Assembly: GCA_047620505.1 (NCBI GenBank)
Contig: JBLHKS010000104.1
Coordinates: 1 to 24,878, forward strand
DNA length: 24,878 nt
From: JBLHKS01 sp047620505
GTDB lineage: Bacteria; Verrucomicrobiota; Verrucomicrobiia; Verrucomicrobiales; DEV007
Direction of reading: 5' to 3'
Shown: piece by piece, positions 8,772 to 17,012 of the stretch
How positions within the stretch are numbered: position 1 is the first letter of the stretch
Layout: each line of letters starts with the position of its first letter
Position numbers and translations under genes: made by a program
The notes under the pieces: generated by a model
Databases searched by the model: none
Seen by the model: the letters and a program-made list of their open reading frames with translations, nothing else
Told to the model about the DNA's origin: nothing

Positions 8772-9182
8772 ATGAGCCTGGCCGAAAAACAGCAGCAGTT
8801 GATCGATGATTTTTCACTGATCGAGGACCGGATGGAACGATTCAGCGCGGTCGTCGAGCGCAAGAATCCGCTTCCGCCCGTCGAAGAGTCGGAGCAAATC
8901 GACGCGAACCGCGTGGCCGGCTGCGTTTCGATGGTTTGGCTCCTGGGAGAATGTCAGGACGGCGTTTGCCGGTTTCGCGTCGACGCTGATTCGTCGATTG
9001 TTCTCGGGGTAGCGGTTTTGTTGTGCGAGTTGTTTTCCGGCGCGGAAGCAACCGAAATCGCCGGGTTTGAACCCACGTTGTTAGAGAATTTGAAGATCTC
9101 GGATCAGCTCTCGCCCACTCGCCGGCGCGGAGTCGGAAACATCTCCGCGCGGATCCGTGAAATCGCCGCCAACCTCGCCTGA
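8772..9182 (+). CDS. sufE: SufE-like cysteine desulfuration protein
   Basis: 136 aa, the usual length for SufE. SufE takes the persulfide from the cysteine desulfurase SufS and passes it to the Fe-S scaffold. The acceptor cysteine is present as C51 in RVAGCVSMVWL, equivalent to C51 of the E. coli protein. The N-terminal QQLIDDFSLIEDRMER helix and the C-terminal LSPTRRRGVGNISARI segment also fit the family. It begins 6 bp after the PSCyt1-WD40 stop and ends 2 bp before the TatD-like start, so it is in the same transcription unit. No sufS or other suf gene is in the window. Confidence 0.92.
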   Translation: MSLAEKQQQLIDDFSLIEDRMERFSAVVERKNPLPPVEESEQIDANRVAGCVSMVWLLGECQDGVCRFRVDADSSIVLGVAVLLCELFSGAEATEIAGFEPTLLENLKISDQLSPTRRRGVGNISARIREIAANLA

Positions 9183-9184
9183 CG

Positions 9185-9982
9185 ATGCTCTACGATGCTC
9201 ATTGTCATCTTCAGGATTTGCGGCTCGCGCGCGCCGGGTTTGAGCCAGCCGCGTTGCGTGAAACCGGATTGAAACGGGCTGTTGTGAACGGAACTCGGCC
9301 GGAAGACTGGCCAGCGGTCGCAAGCCTCGCCGCGGCGTTTCCGGATTTTGTGCAACCCAGTTTCGGGCTTCATCCCTGGTGGGCAAACGATCGGCCGCCG
9401 GTCGCTTGGCGCTCGAAGCTTCACCAGCAGCTGCTGGATCATCCGAAGGCCGGAATCGGCGAAATCGGGCTCGATCGATGGATCGATGATTTCGACATGC
9501 TGGCTCAGGAAGAGGCGTTTCTCTGGCAACTCGAAATGGCGGCTGAGTTCGATAAGCCAGCCTCGATTCACTGTTTGAAGGCTTGGGGAAGATTGTTAGA
9601 GCTTTTGAAAGCAAACCAATTACCCGAGCGCGGATTCCTTCTACATTCGTTTGGAGGACCGGCGGAAATGGTGAAACCGTTGGCGGATCTCGGGGCGTAT
9701 TTTTCGTTCTGCGGATACTTTCTTCACGAACGAAAAGCGAGCGTGAGGGAAGCATTCAAAATCGTGCCGCCGGATCGATTATTGATCGAAACGGATGCGC
9801 CTGACCAGCCTCTACCTGAGGAACTCGACGAATACCGATTGACCGATTTCGAGAACGGCGAGCGGTTAAACGACCCGCACAGCCTCGACGCGATCTACGA
9901 AGGATTGGCTGATGTTTTGGGTAGGCCAGTTGACGATTTGGCCGGTCAGATTGAGGCGAATTTTCTGCGTTTTTTCGACTAA
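9185..9982 (+). CDS. TatD-family metal-dependent hydrolase
   Basis: 265 aa. TatD proteins are cytoplasmic metal-dependent hydrolases, with DNase activity shown for several members. All family metal-ligand motifs are present: DAHCHL (H6, H8), GLHPWW (H63), GEIGLD (E93), SIHCLKAW (H129), LLHSFGG (H154) and LLIETDAP (E202, D204). The gene starts 2 bp after sufE. Its TAA overlaps the stop codon of the convergent symporter gene by sharing bases 9980-9981. TatD is part of a large paralogous family, so the exact substrate cannot be assigned. One perfect 14-bp palindrome copy is read as QQLL at residues 81-84. Confidence 0.92.
   Translation: MLYDAHCHLQDLRLARAGFEPAALRETGLKRAVVNGTRPEDWPAVASLAAAFPDFVQPSFGLHPWWANDRPPVAWRSKLHQQLLDHPKAGIGEIGLDRWIDDFDMLAQEEAFLWQLEMAAEFDKPASIHCLKAWGRLLELLKANQLPERGFLLHSFGGPAEMVKPLADLGAYFSFCGYFLHERKASVREAFKIVPPDRLLIETDAPDQPLPEELDEYRLTDFENGERLNDPHSLDAIYEGLADVLGRPVDDLAGQIEANFLRFFD
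9425..9436. repeat. Palindrome copy, perfect CAGCAGCTGCTG
   Basis: 14-mer at 9424-9437; in the TatD-like gene, read as QQLL. Confidence 0.95.
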
Positions 9983-11511
9983 GCCGCTTTCTTGCGATAG
10001 CCGAGGAGAAGCGACCCGCCGACTGCGATGAAGACATTCAGCGCAAGTCCGTAGAGACCGCGGTGGACGCCCAGTTCGTAGATTTCAGAGATCCATTTGA
10101 ACTCGACCTCATCGATTTTCGGCAGAATAAACATCAACAACGCGATCGAAAGTCCGGCGGCCATGCCGAGCAACGTTGGCCAGGCACGCAGGCCTTTCCA
10201 GTTGATGCCGATCATGAATGCAGGGGCAAGTTGGACCAACATGTCGAATTTGAGGTCCATAATCTGGATCAGCGTCGGTTTTTTCCCGCCAAGCGAATTC
10301 AGGTAAATCGCAAGTGCGGCAAGCGAGATTACGAGGACCCAGGAAATGATTTTACCCAGTTTTGTGAGCGACGACTCGGTCGCCTTCGGGTTGATAAACC
10401 GAGCGTAGATATCTTTGGTGAGCATCGAGGACACCGACAATAACGCGGAGTCAGCGGTGGACAGAATCGCGCCAAGAATCGCAGCGAAAACGACGACAAC
10501 GAGGCAGTAGCCGAACCATCCGCCGCTCTGGATGTCCAGCATCACTCGCGTTAGAACCGTCTCAGTCGCAGCACCGTCCGGGATGTCGAGAATGTAGACT
10601 GCGGCGGTGACGCCGACTAACAGAGCCACCAAAGTTGTGATCAACGGCATGAAGCTCATAACCGCCATGCTACGGCGAAGAACTTTGCCTGATTTGGCCG
10701 CGTAAATCCGCTGAACGGCGTGCGGGTAGAGCGAGGCCCCGAGGCCGAAAATTACGATGTAGCTGATCCACTTGAAGAGATCAGGACCGGTCGGCGGGAG
10801 GACTTTTTCCGGGCTCGTGGCCAGCAGCTGCTGGGTTGTGATCGAGGGCGCGCCGTACTTAACGAAGATCATCACAAGCAGAATCGCGAAGCCGATCGCG
10901 AGGACGGTTCCCTGGATCACGTCGGTCCACGCGACCGCCCGAAAGCCGCCAAGCGACTCGTAAACGATCATGATTCCGGCGAGAACGACGACTCCCCAGA
11001 TGAAGGCGTTGTTCGCGGCCGCACCTTCTGCGGCGGTCAATCCCTGGATCGCCCGACCCATCGCAGTCAGCTGTGCGAGAAAATAGTTTCCTAACGACAC
11101 CACCATTATCAGCGCAGCAAGGATGTTCAGAGCCGGCAGTTTGAAGCGGCGATCGATGTAGTCAGTTGGCGTGACGAAGCTGTGTTTCCGGGCGAGTCGA
11201 TAGAGTTTCGGCGCGTAGATCAGGAACCCGATGAGGATCGCGGTCATGAACTGAACTGAGGTCAGCCAGAGATAACCTTGAGAAAATCCTTTGCTCGTAA
11301 AAGCAAAAAGCGTGTTCCCACTGTACTGGGTTGCGTAGAGCGTGAGCAGAAGAACGATGAATCCAACGCCGCTACCTCCGAGGTAGAAATCCTTAAGGGA
11401 ATTGTCTTTCCTCGCGCGCCGCCCGAGCCAGCCGATGCCGATGAGGGAAAGCAGGTAGAGTCCGATAAACGCGTAGGCGCCCGGACCAAAAGGAAGGGAA
11501 TCGGCGATCAT
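9979..11511 (-). CDS. Sodium:solute symporter (SSS family)
   Basis: 510 aa with about 13 hydrophobic segments. Family marks include DFYLGGSGVGFIVLLLTLYATQYSG near the N-terminus, GGFRAVAWTDVIQGTVL in the middle and ILSTADSALLSVSSMLTKDIY in the eighth-ninth helix region, as in PanF/PutP-type Na+ symporters. The transported solute cannot be told from sequence. The start overlaps the stop of the upstream small membrane protein gene by four bases (ATGA), so the two are translationally coupled. It is the last gene of the sulfatase operon, which suggests uptake of a product released by that operon's exported enzymes; that link is inference. One 14-bp palindrome copy is read as QQLL. Confidence 0.92.
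   Translation of the reverse strand: MIADSLPFGPGAYAFIGLYLLSLIGIGWLGRRARKDNSLKDFYLGGSGVGFIVLLLTLYATQYSGNTLFAFTSKGFSQGYLWLTSVQFMTAILIGFLIYAPKLYRLARKHSFVTPTDYIDRRFKLPALNILAALIMVVSLGNYFLAQLTAMGRAIQGLTAAEGAAANNAFIWGVVVLAGIMIVYESLGGFRAVAWTDVIQGTVLAIGFAILLVMIFVKYGAPSITTQQLLATSPEKVLPPTGPDLFKWISYIVIFGLGASLYPHAVQRIYAAKSGKVLRRSMAVMSFMPLITTLVALLVGVTAAVYILDIPDGAATETVLTRVMLDIQSGGWFGYCLVVVVFAAILGAILSTADSALLSVSSMLTKDIYARFINPKATESSLTKLGKIISWVLVISLAALAIYLNSLGGKKPTLIQIMDLKFDMLVQLAPAFMIGINWKGLRAWPTLLGMAAGLSIALLMFILPKIDEVEFKWISEIYELGVHRGLYGLALNVFIAVGGSLLLGYRKKAA
10822..10833. repeat. Palindrome copy, perfect CAGCAGCTGCTG
   Basis: 14-mer at 10821-10834; in the symporter (minus strand), read as QQLL. Confidence 0.95.
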
Positions 11512-11768
11512 GTCAGGTCGTCTCCTTCCAAATCATCTTCGTCTTCTTCAGGCCAGAACCGCACCCAAAGAAGCGCAGTGAAACACGAAATCAGAAACGA
11601 ACCGGCGACCGACACAACAACCCAGGCAGGAAAGCCTATCCAGACTGCGGTCTGTTCAATCGGCATGAACGAAAACGTCCAATACCAAGGAACGGCGATG
11701 GCAAAGAGAACGAGGTAGATCACCCAGATCCACCATCGGTTGTAGCTGCTTTTTGATTCAGGTTTCAA
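11508..11768 (-). CDS. Small two-helix membrane protein paired with the symporter
   Basis: 86 aa with two membrane segments, at about residues 12-32 and 41-67, and a strongly acidic C-terminal tail (EEDEDDLEGDD). Small proteins of this layout (DUF3311 or YhdT-like) are often encoded just upstream of SSS symporters, as YhdT is with PanF. Here the pair is coupled by a 4-bp ATGA overlap, so an accessory subunit role is likely. The domain assignment is from pattern and context only. It starts 11 bp after the PQQ-like gene ends. Confidence 0.75.
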   Translation of the reverse strand: MKPESKSSYNRWWIWVIYLVLFAIAVPWYWTFSFMPIEQTAVWIGFPAWVVVSVAGSFLISCFTALLWVRFWPEEDEDDLEGDDLT

Positions 11769-11779
11769 GTTTTCAGGAT

Positions 11780-13258
11780 TCAGTTTTGCGCCGAAAACGC
11801 CCAGAGTGCACGATCGCTTCGAACGTAGAGAGTTCCATTTACGAATGCCGGCGTCGCGAAAAACTCTTCGTCAAATTTTGTCTCTGTCAGGATTTTCAAT
11901 TCGTCGCTGTCCTGCAAAATGATGACCTTACCTTCCTTCGCGCAGATCACGATTTTTCCCCCAACGAGCAGCGGGGTCGCGTAGTACTCTCCGCTGGTTC
12001 CTAACCGAGTTCGATATTTCAATTCACCCGTTTTGGAATCCAGACAAGTCAGGAAGCCGCCGCTTTTTACGATGTAAACCCGGTCGTTGATCGCGAGCGG
12101 CGAAGCGACGTAAGGGAGGTTTCGCGTCCATTCCCAGGCGACGTGAGTCCGGGAAGCATCGCCTTTCGCTCCGGCGTCCACGGCGACCATGACGTTCCGG
12201 CCATCCCACTTGTCGCTTGCATGGAATTCGTGAAACTCGGCGAAATCCAGCCGCTGATTTTTGTTCTGATCGAGATAATTGAATCCGTCCTTGATCCTGC
12301 TCTCCGGGAGTTCTGCCAATGTTAGAGCACCGCTGCTGTCAGTGTCGAGACGATCAAAAAGCCCACGCGGATTGGCAGCGTCTTCATCAGTGATTTCCAG
12401 ATTTCCCCAGAACGTCGCGCGCATGCGTTCGGCTCCTTCCACGTTCGCCGTGGACCAACCCGCATAGAAAAGCCGGTCGCCATTCGAAACCGGCGTCGAG
12501 CACGGATAAATACAGGTGTCGCCGACTTCCCAGATTGTTCGCCCGTTTTCAGGAGAAAGCCCGCGCAACGAATTTGTTCCCGCAACGACGATCTCCGTCC
12601 GCACCGAATTTTTCCAGATGTAAGGCGAAGCGTAGCTGGTGATGAAGCCCGGGCGGTCGACTTTCCAACGCAGTGAGCCGTCGGTCGTGTTAAGGCAGAG
12701 AATCGCTGAATTCGCTCCGCCATCCCGTTGCAGAATCAGCCCGCCGTCATCGAGCAAAGCAGGCGAGGCACCGGTTCCAAAGATCGCTCGTTTGGATGAC
12801 GGGAGCTTGCGATGCCACAACACCTGCCCATCGGGCGTAGTCGCGATCACGCCCGAACCGCCGAAATAAAAGTACACACTTTTGCCGTCCGTACACGGCG
12901 TCGCCATCGCCGGGCTGACCGCGTTGTGAGCAAAATCAGGCTCCCATTCGCGCGGCGTTTTTTGCTGCCACAGCACTTCGCCAGTGTCTCGATCGATCGC
13001 GAAGAGCAGCAACTCGTTTTCTTCAACTGCCGTTAGAAAAATCCGGTTTCCCAAGATAATCGGCGACGAGTGGCCCAGCGGAATTTCGCGCCGCCAGAGC
13101 ACATTGGTTTCGGGGCCGAATGCCTCCGGAAGCTTCCCGTCCGCGACAACGGCCAGTCCATCAGGGCCTCGAAACACCGGCCAGTGGAGTTCATCTTCGC
13201 CGGAGAGAAAATGAGGTAGCGCGGCCAGCGCAATCAGCCCTGTTTCAAGCCGAAACAT
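11780..13258 (-). CDS. Secreted PQQ-like beta-propeller with inserted EF-hand pair
   Basis: 492 aa from the ATG at 13258. That start gives a signal peptide (MFRLETGLIALAALPHFLSG) and a one-base TGATG overlap with the upstream gene; the longer frame to 13294 adds an implausible Arg-rich leader. The mature protein begins HWPVFRGPDG, typical of planctomycetal/verrucomicrobial outer membrane protein assembly-like (PQQ) propellers, and has blade motifs such as AIDRDTGEVLWQQK and CLDSKTGELKYRTR. Between blades, residues 305-316 (DTDSSGALTLAE) and 330-341 (DQNKNQRLDFAE) form two EF-hand calcium loops. No catalytic residues for PQQ dehydrogenases were recognised, so binding or assembly is more likely than catalysis. 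Confidence 0.88.
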   Translation of the reverse strand: MFRLETGLIALAALPHFLSGEDELHWPVFRGPDGLAVVADGKLPEAFGPETNVLWRREIPLGHSSPIILGNRIFLTAVEENELLLFAIDRDTGEVLWQQKTPREWEPDFAHNAVSPAMATPCTDGKSVYFYFGGSGVIATTPDGQVLWHRKLPSSKRAIFGTGASPALLDDGGLILQRDGGANSAILCLNTTDGSLRWKVDRPGFITSYASPYIWKNSVRTEIVVAGTNSLRGLSPENGRTIWEVGDTCIYPCSTPVSNGDRLFYAGWSTANVEGAERMRATFWGNLEITDEDAANPRGLFDRLDTDSSGALTLAELPESRIKDGFNYLDQNKNQRLDFAEFHEFHASDKWDGRNVMVAVDAGAKGDASRTHVAWEWTRNLPYVASPLAINDRVYIVKSGGFLTCLDSKTGELKYRTRLGTSGEYYATPLLVGGKIVICAKEGKVIILQDSDELKILTETKFDEEFFATPAFVNGTLYVRSDRALWAFSAQN

Positions 13259-14184
13259 CAGGTGCGCTCTTCGCCGGTGTCGGCGTCGACCCATTTCACG
13301 ACCTGGTCACCGCGAAGGAGACACTTCATCGTGTTGGGAAAAATGCCGAAAAGCGTTTTAACTTCGAAGTGAACCAGCACGACATCGTAGCTCCCGCCGC
13401 CATGCCGCTCGGAGCCAAGCCACTGCCAGTCTTTAGCTTCTTCGAGGATTCCAGACTCCAGTTTTCCAGACGCGAGGTGATCGCGAACCGGCTTGAAGCG
13501 CGGATCCATCGAGTCATGCCAGCCGCTCGCCAGCTGCTTCGGATCATCAACCTTTTGTGTGCGTGAGAGGGCTTCACGAGCGACATTGCGAGCCGCTGCA
13601 ACCTTCTGCTTTGCCTCAGCCAATTTTCCGTTGTAAAGCGCTTCGATCTGCTCCTTAAAATCCGTATCGTCGACAGCCACGATCGCTTTGGTCGTTCCGA
13701 CGGCGACTTGGAGTCGGCCGGTTTGATAGGCGAGTGGCTTAGCTTTGCTGCCTGCTGGAAGTTTGCTGGAGCCGATGACTTTGCCGTCACGCTCGATCTT
13801 AGTTTCGATCTCAACGTTGACGGTAACCTGCGCGGGAAACGCTCGTGGCGGGACGCTGTCCCAGTTTTTCACGATCGTAAGCAGCGGCACGAAATTCGGC
13901 ATCGGCACTTGAGCTTCGACCTTCCGCTCGAGCTCGGGATCGCGCTTTGGCCCCGGAGCGGGAGTCAGAGTCGCGACTTTCGGAGTTGTGTCGGCCTTCG
14001 ATTTTGTCGACGGCGCTGAATCGGGTTTCGCCGACCCTTTGCCTGAATCGGTCGTCTTACCGTCTTTGCGTTCCGAGCTGGATTTTGCTGGTAGGATTCC
14101 GTCGAGGTAGCCTTTATCATAAGCAAACCAGCCACCGGCACCGAGGCCGCCTAAAATCAAAATTGTGATGAAAAATCCCTTCAT
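13258..14184 (-). CDS. Membrane-anchored protein of unknown function
   Basis: 308 aa. A single N-terminal membrane segment (FFITILILGGLGAGGWFAY) is followed by a Lys/Ser/Thr/Pro-rich spacer up to about residue 85. After it comes a folded part with a beta-rich region (about 95-170), a helical region rich in Ala/Lys (185-215) and a C-terminal beta region ending VVKWVDADTGEERT. I do not recognise the family. The layout suggests a periplasmic domain on a flexible tether. It lies 55 bp after the sulfatase stop and overlaps the propeller gene by one base, so it belongs to the sulfatase operon. Confidence 0.8.
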   Translation of the reverse strand: MKGFFITILILGGLGAGGWFAYDKGYLDGILPAKSSSERKDGKTTDSGKGSAKPDSAPSTKSKADTTPKVATLTPAPGPKRDPELERKVEAQVPMPNFVPLLTIVKNWDSVPPRAFPAQVTVNVEIETKIERDGKVIGSSKLPAGSKAKPLAYQTGRLQVAVGTTKAIVAVDDTDFKEQIEALYNGKLAEAKQKVAAARNVAREALSRTQKVDDPKQLASGWHDSMDPRFKPVRDHLASGKLESGILEEAKDWQWLGSERHGGGSYDVVLVHFEVKTLFGIFPNTMKCLLRGDQVVKWVDADTGEERT

Positions 14185-14239
14185 AATGCGTTGCGAGTTG
14201 AGTGGGTGAGGTTCGCGAGGGTTGGTTGTCTGTCCACCG

Positions 14240-15616
14240 TCATTTTGCCTTCGGTTGGCGCGGTTTCTTCGGCCTTTTCGCCTCAGCAGCTGCTAGCGCG
14301 GTGAGCGACTCGACGGTCACTTTCGCAGGCTTAGGATTCTCAACAATCAACGGTACCTTGTCGTCAAATTCGGCTTGTTGTTCGGTCAGGAGAGCCATCA
14401 TTTCTTCAACCTTCGCGGCGTACTCTGGATTCTCGGCCAGATTGGTGAGTTCGTCAGGATCCTTCGATAGATGGAAAAGTTGGGTAACGTCGACTTTGGG
14501 ATAGCGAATCAGTTTCCAGTCGCCACGACGAACGGCACGCTGAACATCGCGGTAAGCTAGAAAAACGGTATCGCGAACGGCTTCGCTCTCACTCCGAATC
14601 ACCGGCGCGAGGCTCTTTCCATCGAGTCCGGTCGGAGCGTCGACGCCTGCAAAATCACATGCCGTTGGGAAGAGATCGTAGAGGTAGGCGAAGGCCTCAC
14701 TGCGGCCTTTTTCGATTCCCGGGCCCATGAACATCATCGGCGCGCCCATGCTGTGTTCGTAGACACTTTGCTTGCCGAAAAGGCCGTGACTGCCGACTGC
14801 CAGGCCGTGATCAGCCGAAAAAATCACGACGGTGTTTTCCAATTCGCCCTGCTCTTCGAGCTTTGCGAGGACTCGACCAATGTTGGCATCGATCGACGAA
14901 ATGCATCCGTAGTAATCGTGAATGTGCTGCCGGACGGCGTCTTCAGTCCTCGGCCAGAGTTCGAGTTTCTCGTCGCGAACGACCATCTCGCCGTTGTCGA
15001 ACGGATGAAATGGCTTGTAGTTCAGGGGCAGCGGAATTTCCTCACGTTTGTACAAATCCGCCCACTTTCCGGCACCGCGTGGATCGTGCGGACCAGCGAA
15101 TCCGATGTACATGAAAAGCGGTTTTTCCTGATTCCAACCGTTATCAAGAAAAGTGATCGCCCGGTCCGCTGCGTCTTTGCCTTGTTCGCCGCCGGTGCGT
15201 GCCTGGCTGTCATTGAGATAGCTCGAATGCTCAAATTCCTTATGGGCGACTTTCGCGGTGTTCCCGTTTTTAGAAACATGCCAGGTCGTGTAGCCAGCCG
15301 CGCGCATCACAGCTCCCCAGGTCGACTTCGGATCCGCGTTTTTGTAGCGGAAAAGCGACATGCCGCTCATGACTTGATGTCGGCTCGGATTGCAGACCGC
15401 GCCCATCGTCGCACCCATGCAGTAAGCGTTATTGAAGACGAATCCGTTGTTAGCGATCCGGTCAAGATTCGGCGTCTTAATGACGTCGTTGCCGAGCGCA
15501 GCAATCGTGTCTGGACGCTGGTCGTCGGCAAAAAGGAAGAGGACGTTAGGGCGATCGTCGGCGCCAGCAGCTGCTGGCAGGAGGACGAAAAGGATTGCGA
15601 AGAAAACTCGATTCAT
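14240..15616 (-). CDS. Secreted sulfatase (type I, formylglycine-dependent)
   Basis: 458 aa from the ATG at 15616; a TTG at 15625 would add three residues. The signal peptide is MNRVFFAILFVLLPAAAGA. Sulfatase marks are NVLFLFADDQRPD with the metal-binding D31-D32, the modification site CNPSR at 75-79 (C75 becomes formylglycine, so a maturase is needed elsewhere), and the C-terminal metal/substrate region FSADHGLAVGSHGLFGKQ. It should hydrolyse sulfate esters, probably on an exported glycan or glycoside; the substrate is not evident. The basic tail RPKKPRQPKAK is unusual but short. First gene of the minus-strand operon ending in the symporter. Palindrome copies lie in its signal peptide and near its 3' end, both read as AAA. 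Confidence 0.93.
   Translation of the reverse strand: MNRVFFAILFVLLPAAAGADDRPNVLFLFADDQRPDTIAALGNDVIKTPNLDRIANNGFVFNNAYCMGATMGAVCNPSRHQVMSGMSLFRYKNADPKSTWGAVMRAAGYTTWHVSKNGNTAKVAHKEFEHSSYLNDSQARTGGEQGKDAADRAITFLDNGWNQEKPLFMYIGFAGPHDPRGAGKWADLYKREEIPLPLNYKPFHPFDNGEMVVRDEKLELWPRTEDAVRQHIHDYYGCISSIDANIGRVLAKLEEQGELENTVVIFSADHGLAVGSHGLFGKQSVYEHSMGAPMMFMGPGIEKGRSEAFAYLYDLFPTACDFAGVDAPTGLDGKSLAPVIRSESEAVRDTVFLAYRDVQRAVRRGDWKLIRYPKVDVTQLFHLSKDPDELTNLAENPEYAAKVEEMMALLTEQQAEFDDKVPLIVENPKPAKVTVESLTALAAAEAKRPKKPRQPKAK
14284..14295. repeat. Palindrome copy, 11/12 (CAGCAGCTGCTA)
   Basis: Near the 3' end of the sulfatase gene (minus strand), read as AAA. Confidence 0.8.
15563..15578. repeat. Palindrome copy, perfect and extended to 16 bp
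   Basis: GCCAGCAGCTGCTGGC; in the sulfatase signal peptide, read as AAA. Confidence 0.95.
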
Positions 15617-15672
15617 GAGCGCCAATTTAGACCGCGATTGACGCCGCGCAATCGGCCCGGTAGCGGTCTGCC

Positions 15673-16518
15673 GTGAATTTCAACCTTCCGCCATCGCCTG
15701 ACACTGATGCTTTTCGGCTTTTCGATGGGGATTCGGTTAGTGTCGACGCGTTTTCCGAGCATTGGCTGGTTCAAACGCGGGATGTCGAGTTTCCCGACAG
15801 GATTCAGGAGAAAGCTGGTTGGAAATCGATCTGGCACAAGCGGCTTGAAACTGAAGCCAAGCGCCCACCTGAACGCGTCGCCGGTCAGCAGCTGCTGGAG
15901 CCGATCGAGGCGGCGGAACACGGCATTCGCTACGAAATCGACTTTCAAGCGGGCTACTCGCAGGGGATTTTTCTCGATCAACGGATTAACCGGTCAGCTG
16001 TCCGAGAGCGCGTTCAGCCGGGGGATCGTGTGCTGAACACGTTCGCTTACACTTGCGCGTTTTCGGTGGTGGCGGCGTTAGGCGGGGCGACGGGGACGAG
16101 CGTGGATTTGTCGCGGAATTATCTGGATTGGGGGAAGCGGAATTTCGCGCGAAACGAGATCGATGCTGATGAGCATTTTTTCACGCGCGGCGACACGTTT
16201 GACTGGCTTAGGCGCTGGGCAAAAACGGGGATTAGCTTCGACGGAATCGTGCTGGATCCGCCGACGTTTTCGCGAAACGACAAAGGAAAGGTTTTCCGCG
16301 TCGAGCGGGATTTCGGCGATTTGGTCGAGCTGGCGCTGGCGTTGCTGAACCCCGGCGGTTGGATGCTCTGCTGCACAAATTTCCGCGGGCTTTCGACTCG
16401 AGATTTTTCAGAAACGGTCCGAGCTGCTGCCGGGCGAAGCGCAAAGCTCGAATCGCGCGCGATGCCGCCGGAATTCAGCGGCGAGCGATATCTGAAATCG
16501 ATCTGGGTTGAGATTTGA
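15673..16518 (+). CDS. Class I SAM-dependent methyltransferase (RlmI/RlmK-like)
   Basis: 281 aa from a GTG at 15673; a stop lies four codons upstream and no ATG is usable, so GTG is the start. The C-terminal two thirds match rRNA cytosine-C5 methyltransferases of the RlmI type: GYSQGIFLDQRINR, the SAM-binding VLNTFAYTCAFSVVAALGG, the SVDLSRNYLDWGKRNF acidic strand end and the catalytic-loop DPPTFSR. The usual N-terminal PUA domain is lacking, as the protein is only 281 aa, so the RNA target is uncertain. It diverges from the sulfatase with 56 bp between starts. One palindrome copy is read as QQLL. Confidence 0.88.
   Translation: MNFNLPPSPDTDAFRLFDGDSVSVDAFSEHWLVQTRDVEFPDRIQEKAGWKSIWHKRLETEAKRPPERVAGQQLLEPIEAAEHGIRYEIDFQAGYSQGIFLDQRINRSAVRERVQPGDRVLNTFAYTCAFSVVAALGGATGTSVDLSRNYLDWGKRNFARNEIDADEHFFTRGDTFDWLRRWAKTGISFDGIVLDPPTFSRNDKGKVFRVERDFGDLVELALALLNPGGWMLCCTNFRGLSTRDFSETVRAAAGRSAKLESRAMPPEFSGERYLKSIWVEI
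15886..15897. repeat. Palindrome copy, perfect CAGCAGCTGCTG
   Basis: In the methyltransferase gene, 321 bp from the previous copy, read as QQLL. Confidence 0.95.
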
Positions 16519-16527
16519 GGAAACAAA

Positions 16528-16559
16528 GACGCCGCACTCCCGGAAGGAAGCGCGGCGTC
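16528..16559 (-). terminator. Rho-independent terminator between convergent genes
   Basis: A perfect 8-bp inverted repeat, GACGCCGC and GCGGCGTC, encloses a 16-nt loop. On the minus strand it is followed by TTTGTTTCC, so it fits the end of the Hsp20 transcripts. It is placed between the methyltransferase stop and the Hsp20 stop and could act on both. Confidence 0.8.
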
Positions 16560-16578
16560 CAATTGGGTAGCTGCAAAC

Positions 16579-16974
16579 TCAGGCAATCGCGATCTGCTTC
16601 GGCTTAGCCGCTTCGCTGACCGGAAACCGCAAGCTCAACACGCCGTCCTCGACCTTCGCCGAGATCCCTTCGCCGTTGAATTCGAAGTTCAGATGCAGCT
16701 CAAGTCGGTAGTCGGCCGTCGCTAGCTCTTGGTGGAGCACTTTCCAGGATTCTGGAATTTCACGGTTCGCTTTTCCCGTGATCGTGAGCACGTCTTTCTC
16801 AAGAGAGACGTCGACTCCGTCGCGGGAAACTCCGGGCATCACCACGCCGACTTCCCAAGCATCTTCGCCTTCTTTGACGGTGTATTGAGGTTTCGCGAAG
16901 CGCTGAGTGGCTTCAGTTTTTTCGGATTGAGTCGAGCAGCTGCTGGACTCGCAGGTATTTAGATTGGATGTCAT
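16579..16974 (-). CDS. Hsp20/alpha-crystallin small heat shock protein (1)
   Basis: 131 aa. Small heat shock proteins hold unfolding proteins as ATP-independent oligomers. The alpha-crystallin domain runs from about residue 30 to 125, with VVMPGVSRDGVDVSLEKDVLTITGK and the closing GVLSLRFPV strand that corresponds to the usual GVL signature. The N-terminal arm is short and Ser/Thr/Gln-rich (NLNTCESSSCSTQS). The C-terminal end AKPKQIAIA holds the I-x-I motif used for oligomer contacts. It lies 38 bp downstream of a second Hsp20 gene and is probably co-transcribed. A variant palindrome copy falls in the Ser-rich arm, read as SSSC. Confidence 0.92.
   Translation of the reverse strand: MTSNLNTCESSSCSTQSEKTEATQRFAKPQYTVKEGEDAWEVGVVMPGVSRDGVDVSLEKDVLTITGKANREIPESWKVLHQELATADYRLELHLNFEFNGEGISAKVEDGVLSLRFPVSEAAKPKQIAIA
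16934..16945. repeat. Palindrome copy, 11/12 (GAGCAGCTGCTG)
   Basis: In the first Hsp20 gene (minus strand), read in the third frame as SSSC. Confidence 0.8.
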
Positions 16975-17012
16975 GATTGGTATTCGTTGAGTTAAATATT
17001 TTGGTTTTTGGT

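Noticed and set aside
14753..15676. 307-aa plus-strand frame antisense to the sulfatase
   Set aside because: The opposite strand encodes an intact sulfatase with signal peptide and CNPSR site; the antisense frame is a consequence of GC-rich codon structure.
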